Assembly: GCA_947044365.1 (NCBI GenBank)
Contig: OX345637.1
Span: 2,585,001-2,649,000 of the forward strand
Length of the DNA: 64,000 nt
Source: Petrosia ficiformis
Lineage: Eukaryota > Porifera > Demospongiae > Haplosclerida > Petrosiidae
Reading direction: 5' to 3'
The translations under genes were made by a program, and so were the position numbers. Shown piece after piece: positions 20,839 to 31,899 of the stretch; within the stretch, counting starts at the first letter, position 1; each line of letters begins with the position of its first letter. The notes beneath the pieces were generated by a model that was not told the DNA's origin, searched no databases, and was given only the letters and a program-made list of their open reading frames with translations.

Positions 20839-22734
20839 ATATAAGTGAGTTCTTAGGTCTACCTTCTGTTTGTTTACGAGTTGCATTATGCATTATAGTT
20901 GCGTACTTATTATAATATTATAAATAATTATACTAATATTATTATTATTATATGGACACTGGATGAGTTGGCTAGCCATCAAAGATTTTTAACCCACCAT
21001 TCCTGGTTCTCAAGACTTGGCATTTAGTGTTCCATTTTTACTGTGAATTTTCTTAGCCATTGTGGCTGCTTATTTTCTAAGCCACTGTGGGTGCTTATTT
21101 TCTAAGCCATGGTGTCTGATTATTATTTTTCTAAGCCATAGTGGCTGCTCTAATATTTTCTAAGCCCATGGTGGCTGTGTTTAATGAATTTTATAAGCAT
21201 TGTGCCTGCTTGTTTGTTTGTAGTGTGTGTTTGTTTGTTGTGTGTGTTTGTCTACGCCTATTACTAGCATGCTAGACACATTTATTTTCATGTACATAGT
21301 ATACATGTAAGGATAGATACATGTATGTATATTTGTATTATAATTTTGATACATGTCTGCACATACTTACATGTATAATTGATACATGTAATCACTAAGG
21401 AATTTTAGTCCAAGAGGTGGTTAGTTAATGATTTAACATAAACAAATTGTATGAACAAAAACACACACAATGTGGTTATCAACTTACCATACCTTTCTGT
21501 CTACCTTTCACAATGAGGTTAATAATTAAAATAAGTATAAATAGTTATGTGCTGTAGTTATTCATTGAATCTTCCCCTTTGGGAGGGTTACTGTAAATGG
21601 TTTGGAAAAATGCCTGACTGTCCGACGCTACTGAACCGGACACTCCTGAACTTCTATACTTGACATGTTAACACTCGTCTGAATTGGCAAGAATGAGCAC
21701 TCACTAATATTCACTACCATACTATAAGCTATCAAAAAGGGTAAGAAATCCACTAGGTGTGGCTTCTTTCAATCTTCCTGCATCTAATGAAGCACGAGTT
21801 TTACATCACTGGCACTCTTAATGACTCCTCTTTCCAATAAAGCAAGTTAGAATCTTTGTATGTATACATATACTTAGAATGTTATAAAGCTAACAAGTTT
21901 TATGAAACACTCCGCTCATAATTGTAACATAAATTAATTATAAATCTGCAAATAATATAACATTCAGCTGCTCTATATTATAAACATGTATTATGTACTA
22001 TTAACTTGGTACTACCCCTGTAAATAATTATTATTATATTAAGAACCAATGCAAGCATGTACATGTACAACATATACATCTATATATGTTATACATGTAC
22101 ATATATGTATTGATTTTGATACATCTATCTCTTAGGTATGTCTAATCATGATCCAGAGGTTTGTGTGCTGGAAATGGGATGATAGCAATAATGAAAGAGG
22201 ACATATGAATTTTGATCTGAGGAAGTATGTACTGTTAGTAATAATAAGATTTATATGTTCAGATTATAACTGGATACTATTCCTTTATTATTATATTACA
22301 AGTCTATAATGTAAAGTTATATTGATTTATGGTACATGTACAGGGTTCTTACTGAATTTTGTTGGTGGGGAGAAAGCGTATTCGATTATTATAAAATTAC
22401 CATTTTCATTAGTTACTATTAGTTAATCTCAATCCTACTTCTGTACGAAGCTTTGTTACCCTCGCTGTGCTTTTGCATAAGCTCATAAGCTCCTGGCTAT
22501 ACATGCACTAATTTAGGAAACTTTACAAAGTTCCACATTTAATTAGTAACCTGTTAGTTTGTTAATACTTTCTAAATGTTCACATTGGTAAAGCCCCCAT
22601 AATTATACATTCATTTATGCCATATATACTTGTATCCTCTCCATCGTTTGTCTATTTATCCATTATCTCTGACTAAATTCACTATTGACAGTATTATTAT
22701 GAGTGCAGTACATGATGGTCAGGTGAGATGTCAT

Positions 22735-23035
22735 GTGACATCCTTCCTTTATAACTTCCTCTTTCTTTCTCCTTTCCATACATTACCTCTTTCTTTTCTT
22801 CCTCCTCTCTCTTTTTCTTCATGCTTCTTGTCCTCTAATTCTTCCTCTACCTCTTTCTACTCTCTTTTGCAGAGCACTCTTTTTTTCCTTCTCTTCATCC
22901 TCATATTATTTTTTTATCTTCCTCACTTTTTCTTCTTCCTCCTTGTTGTATGTCTCTTTGTCCTTCTACTACTCCTCTTCCTCAATTATTAATTTTCTTT
23001 CTTCTCTATTTCATTTTTGTTTCTCATTCTACATT
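22735..23035. repeat. 300-bp polypyrimidine (C/T) tract
   Basis: The plus strand is almost wholly C and T from about 22,740 to 23,030 ('cttcctctttctttctcctt' and similar). Any open frame here is compositional. Long homopyrimidine runs can form triplex DNA; no coding role is seen. Confidence 0.8.
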
Positions 23036-23384
23036 TTTCAGCTGATGATCCTCAGAGTTGTGGAGAAGATGTAGTATTTTATAAGTCCTTTTCAGAGAAA
23101 TGGGTCACGTTAGTATTTAAATATAAAATTATAAAGAGCAAACTTTCCCACAAACCAATTATTATATAGAAACAGTTCATGTACTCTTCTATGTCCTCGC
23201 TAATTAAACTGTTTCTACGGTATTTACAATTATATTCCATAGAAACTTTTAAATACAGTATCTATTATATTTAGAGGTTTCTGTAGTTTACTATGACATG
23301 TAATCGTACATTTAATTAGCTATTTTAGAATATAGCATTCTAACACTATTTAATCTTAAATATCACATAACAATGTGATTGTAT

Positions 23385-23800
23385 ATACATGTATCAATCT
23401 TAATGTACATGTACTATATCAATCCTAATGTACATGTACAGTATCAATCCTACTGTACATGTACAGTATCAATCCTAATCTCATGTACCTATATCAATCC
23501 TAATGTACCTGTACTGTATCAATCCTAATGTGCATGTATCCTAATGTACATGTAGTACATGTACATTAGGATACATGCACATTAGGATTGATATAGTACA
23601 TGTACATTAGGATTGATATAGTACATGTATATGGACATTAGTATGCACATTAGGATTGATACAGTAGAGGTACATTAGGATTGACACAGTAGAGGTAATT
23701 AGGATTGATACAGTACATTGTACTGTATCAATCCTAATGTACATGTACTGTATCAATCCTCATGTACATGTACTGCATGTATCAATCATAATGTACAAAA
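23385..23800. repeat. Tandem 'atcctaatgtacatgtac' repeats in both orientations
   Basis: About a dozen units of roughly 25-30 bp ('tatcaatcctaatgtacatg') run forward to about 23,550, then inverted to about 23,710, then forward again. This creates long hairpins. Further units occur at 24,230-24,450 and 25,205-25,275. Confidence 0.8.
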
Positions 23801-24979
23801 AATTCTGGAATATGGAAACAATAATAATAATTAGAATTTTTATATTGCAAGAAGAAATTCCAATTTAAGTGGAATTCCTACATTTATTTTCTGATAATCA
23901 AAATTTTCTGCTTGGATCAAATTATGTAGACTACACTGTCAATCACCCACGAGCAAGATGGCGAACAAGATAGATGACATTCGGCTTCTGACATTTCACG
24001 ATTTCTTACTTCATTTCAGTTTGTAGTTGTATATAGTTGTGTTTAAATGTTACAGCAAATTTTAAGTGCAGAAGTTAAAAAATGACATAACCATAGCTTG
24101 CAGTCAAATGTGATTATTATTAATATCAATGAATAATTAATTATAATTGTAATTATCGTTATATGCGATATATTGCGATATAAACAGCCACAATATGCAA
24201 TATAACATTTTCTATATCATGCCAGCACTAATGTAATGTACATGTACTAATGTACAGTGTCAATTATATTGTAGTATCAATCATAATGTACATTATGTAT
24301 ACATGTATGTACATGTACATGTATTAATCCTAATATTCATGTACAGTATCAATCCTATTTGTATTTGTAATGTATCAATCACAATGTACATGTACAGTAT
24401 GTACATGATGTATATATGTATGTACCTGTATCAATCCTAATGTACATGAAAATTCATGTGTCTAGCACGCTAGCAATAGGCGTAGACAAACCCACACAAC
24501 AAACAAACACACACAACAAACAAGCAAGCATTAAACACTAGAGCAGCCACCATCGCTTAGAAAATAAGCAACCACAATGGCTTAGAAAATAAGCAATCGC
24601 AATGGCTTAGAAAAATAAGGAAAATGGAACACTAAATGCCCAGTCTTGAGAATCGGGAATGGTGGGTTAAAGATCTTTGATGGCTAGCCAACTCTCCCCA
24701 CGCATCCAGTGTCCATATAATAATAATAATAATAATAGTATATTTATATAACAAGTACATAACATAATGCAACTCACAAACCGGAAATAGAAATATAGAG
24801 CTGCCGTAAACTTAAGTTGGTCACATGTGCAAGGTCTAAGCTTAGTGAGGTACACCAAGCACCTGGTCTATAAAAGCAGCTGGCAATCCTTGACTACACA
24901 TGCAACACACAAAAGAAGTACTGATTAGTACTGATTACAATTTAGAACAAGCACTGATAAGTACTAATCAATGTCTAGC

Positions 24980-25170
24980 ACACCTAATAGTCATATTTCT
25001 TGTCTAGCCCAGCCTAGCACTAACCGGCAGGGAAATACCTTCCTTTATATGTTTGCATACACTACAATTAAATTTTAAAAAAATAGGTGCATGTATTCTG
25101 TAAACCTTTTTAGATATAAAACATAGCTTAGTATATCAGAATCCTTGTTGTATTAAATGGGTAGTTAACT
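24980..25170. repeat. Dispersed repeat, copy 2
   Basis: It matches 4,880-5,070 through 'accggcagggaaatacctt', 'aaaaataggtgcatgtatt' and 'gttgtattaaatgggtagtt'. Confidence 0.65.
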
Positions 25171-25433
25171 TATAATGTCTGTCTGCAAAATCTTTAAAAG
25201 GACAATTCTAATGTACATTATGTATACATGTATGTACATGTACATGTACATGTATCAATCCGATTGCACATGTACATTTTTTGAGTTTAGTGAATGAACA
25301 GTAGACCACCAAAGAATTAATTTTTTAGTCCTATTAATAATATCCTGTGGTACAATCCTGTAGTATAGAGTATATATAGTCAGCAGTATGATATACACAT
25401 GCACTAATTAGTAGTATAATCCTGTAGTATACA

Positions 25434-25678
25434 GTGTATACTAGGAGTATGTCCCTAGTATATACAGTCATTAGTAAGTGTATACTAGGAGTATGTCCCT
25501 AGTATATACAGTCAGTAGTAAGTGTATACTAGGAGTATGTCCCTAGTATATACAGTCATTAGTAAGTTTATACTAGGAGTATGTCCCTAGTATATACAGT
25601 CAGTAGTAAGTGTATACTAGGAGTATGTCCCTAGTATATACAGTCAGTAGTAAGTGTATACTAGGAGTATGTCCCTAG
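25434..25678. repeat. 44-bp tandem array, about 5.6 copies
   Basis: The unit is 'ctaggagtatgtccctagta' + 'tatacagtca.tagtaagtgtata'. Copies are nearly identical, differing mainly at one T/G position. Each unit contains a short palindrome around 'tatac'. The array ends exactly where a reverse-transcriptase fragment begins. Confidence 0.9.
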
Positions 25679-25799
25679 CGGAGTACTGATCAACACTTAC
25701 AGAAATAGTGCTAATTTATATGTTGATGGGGAAACACTTCAATCAAATGAAGGAACTACAAAGGGGGATCCATTGGCAATGACAATGTACTCAGTTTAG
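25676..25799 (+). pseudogene. Reverse-transcriptase fragment
   Basis: A short frame reads VLINTYRNSANLYVDG followed by SNEGTTKGDPLAMTMY and then a stop. The G-TT-(Q/K)-GDPLA-M block is a conserved reverse-transcriptase segment of metazoan retroelements. Only about 40 residues remain. The element class (non-LTR or other) cannot be set from this piece. Confidence 0.6.
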
Positions 25800-26290
25800 A
25801 TGATAATAATTATATATTTTCAGGTTTGGTGGTGTGTTTAATTTATGCCCAATAACCATGTCATATGATGGAGGTGGTAAAACTGTTATATAACTTATAT
25901 CCTTATGAATTGCACTGTTAAAATTGGTGTGTAAACAAAACATCCTAGTAGGAGCTGAGTTGGTGGAAGCTTTACTATGTAGGTTAATAGCCTTCTTAAA
26001 TGGTTGAACTAGCTTTTCTGCCACCCTGTTCGTGGTGATGATTTAAAATGCTTAATACCATTACTACAAAGGAAACATCAAAACTCATCTGATGTAAACT
26101 GGGAACCATTATCTGATACTACCTGTTTCAGAAGTTCGGAAACAGAAAAAATACGTCTTATAGGCAAATGTGGAAGTCATTTCCCATTTAGAATAGACAT
26201 CAATCACTATGAAGCAGTGATTTGTTACTGCAGAAATCAAATCATGAGCATCCACAATCCCACCAACTTTGCCTATAGTGAGATCAATAT
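25797..26290 (-). pseudogene. Ty3/gypsy-type integrase remnant
   Basis: The minus strand shows CFIVIDVYSKW and, after a frame change, VVSDNGSQFTSDEF with the D-N-G-x-x-F-T integrase core signature. Then come a stop, a NGIKH block and a degenerate VQPFKKAINLH segment. The frame is broken several times. This is an old, non-functional LTR-retrotransposon fragment. Confidence 0.65.
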
Positions 26291-26477
26291 TCTTAACATA
26301 ATTATCTCAAAATACAAAATGTTGCTATATGTGCGGATTTATTTATACATGACTTAGTGTAGGTATGTCCTGGCATTTAACATGTAAAACATTGGTAATG
26401 TACATGTACCTTACTAGTCAAGTGATAAACTGCATTGAACTAGTAATGCAGGAGTATCATGTTCCCTCAGTCAATCA

Positions 26478-26759
26478 ATGGCTTCATTGTGTGTTTTTGC
26501 TACGCAATTGTTTGCACTTCGTATGATAACTGAGGATGTTTACCGAAATCCTACCTGTGATACCATTATTGACTGTTTCTTAGCTGCTTGTATGTCCAAG
26601 AAACTAGAAGAGATTGAGGAACATTGTTGGAGATTCATTGGTGTTTTTTATCAAATGGGTGGTCTATATGATGCTGTGGCCAATGCAATCAAGAAAGCCA
26701 TACAAGAAACAGTTAGAGATAAGCTAAGGAGTTCAGTTCAACATAGGTGTTCACGATAA
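26478..26759 (+). CDS. Unrecognised 93-codon open frame
   Basis: An ATG-started frame encodes a helical-looking sequence with several Cys residues (CDTIIDCFLAACMSKKLEEI, then HCWRFIGVFYQMGG, then a Lys/Arg-rich end). Codon use looks like the neighbouring real exons more than like AT-rich background. I do not recognise a family. It could be a single exon of a larger gene or a retroelement remnant, since it follows a reverse-transcriptase and integrase fragment. Confidence 0.3.
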   Translation: MASLCVFATQLFALRMITEDVYRNPTCDTIIDCFLAACMSKKLEEIEEHCWRFIGVFYQMGGLYDAVANAIKKAIQETVRDKLRSSVQHRCSR

Positions 26760-26844
26760 TCATGTTATAGGTGAGATCAGGAGCCCATAATGACAGAATG
26801 TGGTAGGGCAAGAGTAGAAAACAACCACATTTGATTTTGATTGA

Positions 26845-26985
26845 ATTGTGATGTACATTGAGTTGTTTCACTTGATAATATTATGATAGTCTAAATTATA
26901 ATAATCATCAAGTGAAACAACACAATCAGGATCAAGAATGGATTAATCCGGAGATTAATCCATTCCTGATCAATATTCAGGTTCA
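26845..26985. repeat. Two adjacent hairpins
   Basis: 'attgagttgtttcacttgat' pairs with 'atcaagtgaaacaacacaat'. Directly after it, 'caagaatggattaatc' pairs across 'cgga' with 'gattaatccattcctg'. Probably a small palindromic element. Confidence 0.65.
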
Positions 26986-27159
26986 ATTATTTTTAACTTG
27001 TTCATGTTAAGTGTGATGCTCTTCACTGATTGTAATTAATAAAGCATCATACTTGTTTGTAGAGTGAGGGTTATCCACTCATGACATTCTTGTCCAATGT
27101 ATATATATGTATATATATATAAATTATATATATATATATAACTATAGTGAGTGGATAAG

Positions 27160-28015
27160 ATTGAGTGTCAATCGTTTTTTGAAGTTTCATTTCTGTGAAT
27201 TTAAGAGAGTGATAATCTCTTAAAGAATGCCAGATAACTCCTCTCGCATTATATTTGTTAAGATAAAGACCATTGAATTTTCTTCCATTATGATATGCTA
27301 ATGAATCTCCAGCTTCACCAGAATATCCTCCCACAGTGATAGTACAGTCAATAGTCAATTGTCTCCAATATTGAATATAGAGTATTTAGCATAACATGTT
27401 TCATTCTCAAAGTCCTCCAGATCCACTCTTATAGTGTGTAGTCTGTTTCATTTTGAGTTAGACGATATATCTTACTCAGTCCCAACCAGGATTCTCCATT
27501 GAAATCACCAAAATCTTCCTCATAGTCAGTTCAATTACGATAGAATTCAACTGATCCATCCTTCCTCCTCTGGAAAACAGTCCAGCCACCATCACCAGTT
27601 TCCATATCACAATAAACCTACAATACAATATGATACTATAGGTTAAAATAATGATTGACACTAACCCCAAATGGAGTCCCTTCATCAGGATTAATTAATA
27701 GAGTATTTAATGTAAACACCACTTGTAGTGCAACCATTCATAAACCATTCTTTACAGTCATACTTATACACTAGATTAAGATACAACACAAGTCATTTTT
27801 TTATTAGATGATAGTTTCTCTTACCTTCTTCACATATCTCATCTGGGCATATTATAATCTTCAACCTGTTGTTGTCATTGAACTTGAAGCTCTTTCCAAT
27901 ATTTGGACAAGATCATACTTTTTCATTCAGTGAGGGTTGATGTAATAGTCATACAGTATAAACTACTCTCAACTGTGATACCAAGAGTCAGGAACACTAG
28001 TGTCAATAACATCAT
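27160..28015 (-). pseudogene. Fibrinogen-related (FReD) gene copy 1
   Basis: From ATG at about 28,015 the minus strand encodes a signal-peptide-like MMLLTLVFLTLGITVESS. After a frame change it reads SFKFNDNNRLKIIICPDEIC. Following exons give [39 protein letters not shown], a TGA where the related copy has Trp (YRN-stop-TDYEE), VGGYSGEAGDSLAYHNG, and KFTEMKL. These are ordered landmarks of a fibrinogen C-terminal globe (CDM, GGWTVFQRR, GGYSGxxGDS), as in secreted lectin-like recognition proteins. The internal stop and indels indicate decay. Confidence 0.75.
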
Positions 28016-28349
28016 TGAGTTTAACTATGTAAGAGACACTGCAAAATAAAATTGTTAAAATAACTAATTTAGTTGTAAGAAATACATAATTAATTGTTGT
28101 TATGACTGCATGGTGACATACATGTAATTATAATGAATTTCAATTATCTTTATTCTGTCTATTATATATACAAAGAAGCAGAATAACATGTTTACAAACC
28201 TTCTTTGTGCATCTAATATGAGATATTGGACATGATAATTAATTAGTACAAGTGTTTTATGCAGTCATAACACCAACCTAATTAAATTGCATCCTTGGAA
28301 CACTGCTAATCAACATTTGTTATTTTAATAATTCTATCAATAATTATAA

Positions 28350-28950
28350 TGTGCCCAGATGAGATATCATTATTGTGTGAAGAAGATATGAGCGAACTCT
28401 CATCTAATAAAAAATGGCTTCTCATCTAGTGTATAAGTATAACTATACTGACCGTAAAGAATTCTTTATGAGTGGTAACACTATAAGTGGTGTTTACACT
28501 ATTAATCCTGATGAAGGGACTCCATTTGAGGTTAGTGTATCAATTATTACTTAAAACATTTGTATGTAGATCTATTGTGATATGGATACTGATGGTGGTG
28601 CATGGACTGTCTTCCAGAGGAGAAAGGATGGATCAGTTCACTTTTATCGTAATTGGACTGACTATGAGGAAGGTTTTGGTGATCTCAATGGAGAATTCTG
28701 GGTAAAATACATTGTCTAACTCAAGATGGAACTGCTATATACACACTGAGAATGAATCTGGAAGTCTTTGGGAATGAAACAAGTTATGCTAAATACTCTA
28801 CAATCAATATTGGAGACAATAGTACTATCAGTGTGGGAGGATACTCTGGTACTGGAGATTCATTAAAGGAGAAATTCAGTGCCAAGGATAAAGATAATGA
28901 TTTAAATGGTGTTGGTAATTGTGCTATTGGAGGATCTCATGAATCGTAAT
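28350..28950 (+). pseudogene. Fibrinogen-related (FReD) gene copy 2
   Basis: The copy is head-to-head with copy 1. The sequence 'gtgcccagatgagatat' begins the inverted similarity. It encodes EFFMSGNTISGVYTINPDEG, an intron (GTTAGT), [20 protein letters not shown], and [20 protein letters not shown] deletion of about 8-10 bases after EFW then shifts frame, and the domain resumes with YTLRMNLEVFGNETSYAKYS and VGGYSGTGDSLKEKF, stopping at GGSHES. The expected C-terminal Trp/His segment is missing. This copy keeps the Trp that copy 1 lost. Confidence 0.75.
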
Positions 28951-29433
28951 ATGTGTATAATTTGTATTAAACATTAACTGTATTATTGCTACATTCTAGT
29001 ATCTAAAGTAAATTCACTGATAACTAATTTGTTTGTATGGGTGTGTTTAAAGTATCTACAGTACATTCACCACTGATATTAAATAACCCAGATCTTGTTT
29101 GGGTTAACAATCTGTTTGGTTAAATAGATCTCATGTTAAGTAATATTCATCAGGAGTTAGAAGTTGTTTTCATTATGTTTGTAGCTCTTTTGTTCATACG
29201 GTGAAGGTTGACATAATGAACTACATCACCTTGATTTGGAAAAAAACAAATTGCTTCTTTTAAAATAAGCATAACTTATAAAATTAAGTGCTTACACATA
29301 TTATGTTAAATGAAATGGTATGGTATGAATTATGAGATGTGAACAATGCAAGGCAACTAATAATAACGATTTGCATTATAAAATATGCCACATACGTATG
29401 TAATGGACATATATGTATATGAAATCAATTTTT
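28951..29433. other. Spacer between FReD copies
   Basis: AT-rich, no gene recognised. Confidence 0.4.
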
Positions 29434-29845
29434 TCAAAGTTTCATCTCAGTGAGAGTGTATTTAAATCTTCTCCAATGATACCATGCTATCCCATCATTA
29501 GATTCATGAGATCCTCCAAGGTAAAGACCATTGAGGTTAGAGTAATAGCAATCTTTGTACCACCAAGCTCCATTGTATGTAACAGCACAAATTGAATTGC
29601 CCGCATCACCAGAATATCCTCCCACAGTGATAGTATAGTCAGTAGTACTGTTTCCAATAGTATTTAGCATAACGTGTTTCATTCTCAAAGTCCTCCAGAT
29701 CCACTCTCAGTGTGTAGTCTGTTACATCTTGAGTTAAACGATGTATCTTACTCAGTCCCAACCAGAATTCTCCATTGAGATCACCAAAACCATCTTCATA
29801 GTCAGTCCAGTTACGATTGAAGTCAACCGATCCATCTTCCTCTTC
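29434..29845 (-). pseudogene. Fibrinogen-related (FReD) gene copy 3
   Basis: The minus strand encodes GLSKIHRLTQDVTDYTLRVD and EDFENETRYAKY. An approximately 10-base deletion then changes frame, and the domain continues as YTITVGGYSGDAGNS, WWYKDCYYSNLNGLYLGG and DGIAWYHWRRF up to TEMKL. This is the best-preserved C-terminal half of the three copies. The 5' part is replaced at about 29,845 by sequence belonging to a duplicated coiled-coil gene region, so the copy is truncated. Confidence 0.75.
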
Positions 29846-30770
29846 TGAATGGTTGCCATACTATTGACTATTCTACACTATTCTTTATTAGTCTTGTCCA
29901 TGATCAAGTCCAGTCATAATCATCTACTAGCTAGCTACTGTTTTAAATCATTGAATCAAGTTTCTTGCAATATATACACAAGCCTTGGTTTGTATCATCG
30001 TAAATGCTATATGCAGCTAATCCACATGCATGCAACTATCCACTATTGTATACATGCATATATTGACATATTGTTCTATATTGTCTTTTCTTCTACATTA
30101 TCTCTAGCTGATGTTATATAATTAATCATAATATATGTGACCTAATTTTCAAAAAGGGACATTTTCCTACAAAATGATTTGATCAAATGCCTACTTACAA
30201 TCCTACAATCACTAGCCCTTCAGCCATTTGGTACAGGCATTTAGTATCCAGGAAAAGCTATTGGTAAGCTTCTTAGATACTGACTTCCCTTACAAAATGG
30301 GGGATTAAATGTGAGCATTTGATAAAAAAGCAGTTGAGTGTCCCTTTTTGAAAATTACGTCACATATAACAATTATATATAATACAGTTGCAAGGATTTA
30401 ACAATTAGTTGGTTGTTCAGAATACATACATACATCTTATACCACAGATACTTTGTACTAGTTATATGCAAGAATAACTATAATTTTGGGGTGCTGTCTG
30501 CTCATATTTCATGTCAAAGAAATTTATACTAAAGTACATGTAATTGTATCTGGCCATCAAAAAGGTTTGTAAACCCGCAAACACATATATACCTTCCAAT
30601 ACTTGCACATTATGTTGTAGTAACATACATGCATGTAGCCACAACATCTTCTATATAATTATGACAATTGACAAAATAAATCGAAACTCGTGCAATTATA
30701 CTACCCAATAGAATGGCTATTTTAATTAATTATTTTTTGGAGTGTGTTATATTAACCCAAAATGACTAAT
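29846..30770. repeat. Segmental duplication, copy 1 (non-coding part)
   Basis: It matches 36,965-37,985 almost base for base over long blocks, including 'catgatcaagtccagtcata', 'aagccttggtttgtatcatc' and 'acagttgcaaggatttaaca'. The duplication continues into the coiled-coil genes at 30,808 and 38,060. Confidence 0.75.
30136..30365. repeat. MITE with 'gtgac.taattttcaaaaagggac' TIRs
   Basis: The ends are 'tgacctaattttcaaaaagg' and the reverse complement 'tgacgtaattttcaaaaagg'. The element is about 230 bp. It is also present inside the second duplicate at 37,255-37,470, so it was inserted before the duplication. Confidence 0.75.
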
Positions 30771-30807
30771 GCTATGAAACGCAAAAGAATCACATGCACA
30801 ATATGAA

Positions 30808-31826
30808 TTATAATTCATCATGGCTGCTATACGTTTTCTGCTCAGCTTCAAGCATTGCTCTCTCCAATGATATCTCCTTTTGAAAATCGACTGCAAGTTT
30901 ACGAACAATATCGAGGGACTCTTGTCGAGAACGATTCTCCAAGACAACTGTCCTTAAATGATATTGTGCTCCTTTAAACTCTCTCACAGTTTCATAACTA
31001 ACACTACCTATGGCAACCCACTTTCCATATAACTCCATTGCCTTCCTCTTAAATGGAAATGATTGAAATACTGTTCTACGCTCTTCTGCATTAGTCTCCT
31101 CCATAATCTGGTCAAAATCATCTGCTATCATTGTTCCCTTTTTGTTTTAAATCATTTAAATGAATTTTCATCTGATTCCAATATGTTGCAGCATTCAACA
31201 TTGCTATGGACACTACTCTTAGTCCACCTAGAGTCTTTAGTAGTGCATTGATCGTTACATCAGCAAGTTCTTTGTCATTTTTACAATTTACAATACCATT
31301 TGTGAAATCTGCAAGGTCTGCCAATGCTTCATCCTTTATCTTTCGAAAGCTTTTCATTTTCTCCAGATATTTATACTTTTCTGCTCCATATGCCTCTTCA
31401 GCATTTTTGTAAGATTTGGTGTCATATACTTCACCAAATCCAAAATGTGAAGTAAAAGCATTAGCAAGTTTTATCAGAGGATTTGACTGAGCATTGATTG
31501 CTATCTTCTCTCGTTTTCGTGCATCATGAAACAAGCCTTCATATTTCTTATAAGCACCTAGGGCTTCTTCTGTAACTTTCTGTGCTCGCTTGATGTCTCC
31601 GACATTTTTCACTTCTTCCTCATGAGAATTATATAGTTTTGTTGCCTCATCTGCCATATAACCTGCTATTTTACCAATAGAAGCAAATGATCCCATAGCA
31701 AGTTTCTCTTTGTCATTATAAATGTACCAATAAGTAGATTCAAGAGCACCTAATACCCGTTCACTTGCTAACCCAAAGTCCGTCAGTGTAACAGCAGATT
31801 TGTCTGCTAGTCCAGTAATTCGAATT
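30808..31826 (-). pseudogene. Coiled-coil family gene, copy 1 (truncated, frameshifted)
   Basis: A minus-strand frame from about 31,820 encodes DKSAVTLTDFGLASERV, MADEATKLYNSHEEEVK, NAFTSHFGFGEVY, LADLADFTNGIVNC and LGGLRVVSIAMLNAATYWNQ. It shifts frame near 31,130 ('aaacaaaaaggg'; copy 2 has 'aaacaaaggga') and ends MIADDFDQIMEE ... EQKTYSSHDEL-stop. Long heptad-like helices flank a Gly/Phe-rich hydrophobic stretch (SHFGFGEVF). The N-terminal signal region present in copy 2 is missing. I do not recognise the function. The helix-hydrophobic-helix layout recalls several membrane-acting helical proteins, but that is only an architectural analogy. Confidence 0.6.
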
Positions 31827-31899
31827 TAAAAGCACTGCACAAAAAGTATTCACTTACTTTCAGTAGTTTTGAGTCTACCTCAATGGAAGTTTTACAAAG

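Larger units (their letters stand above)
20840..24850. repeat. Long-TIR element, about 4 kb
   Basis: The left arm (about 20,840-21,310) pairs in inverted orientation with the right arm (about 24,430-24,850). Paired blocks include 'tatatggacactggatg', 'ggctagccatcaaagat', 'aacccaccattcc', 'ggcatttagtgttccat', several 24-bp 'cttattttctaagccatggtgg' subrepeats, and 'tgtctacgcctatt'. The interior has microsatellites, a polypyrimidine block and tandem 'atcctaatgtacatg' repeats but no transposase frame, so it looks non-autonomous. Confidence 0.65.

Noticed and set aside
22630..22992. 120-codon open frame rich in Leu, Phe and Ser
   Set aside because: It is read from the polypyrimidine tract; composition alone gives the frame.
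23385..23800. CRISPR-like or regulatory repeat array
   Set aside because: Units vary in length and switch orientation without spacers; a satellite-like repeat explains it.
25434..25678. CRISPR-like array
   Set aside because: It is a contiguous 44-bp tandem repeat without unique spacers, in a eukaryotic context.
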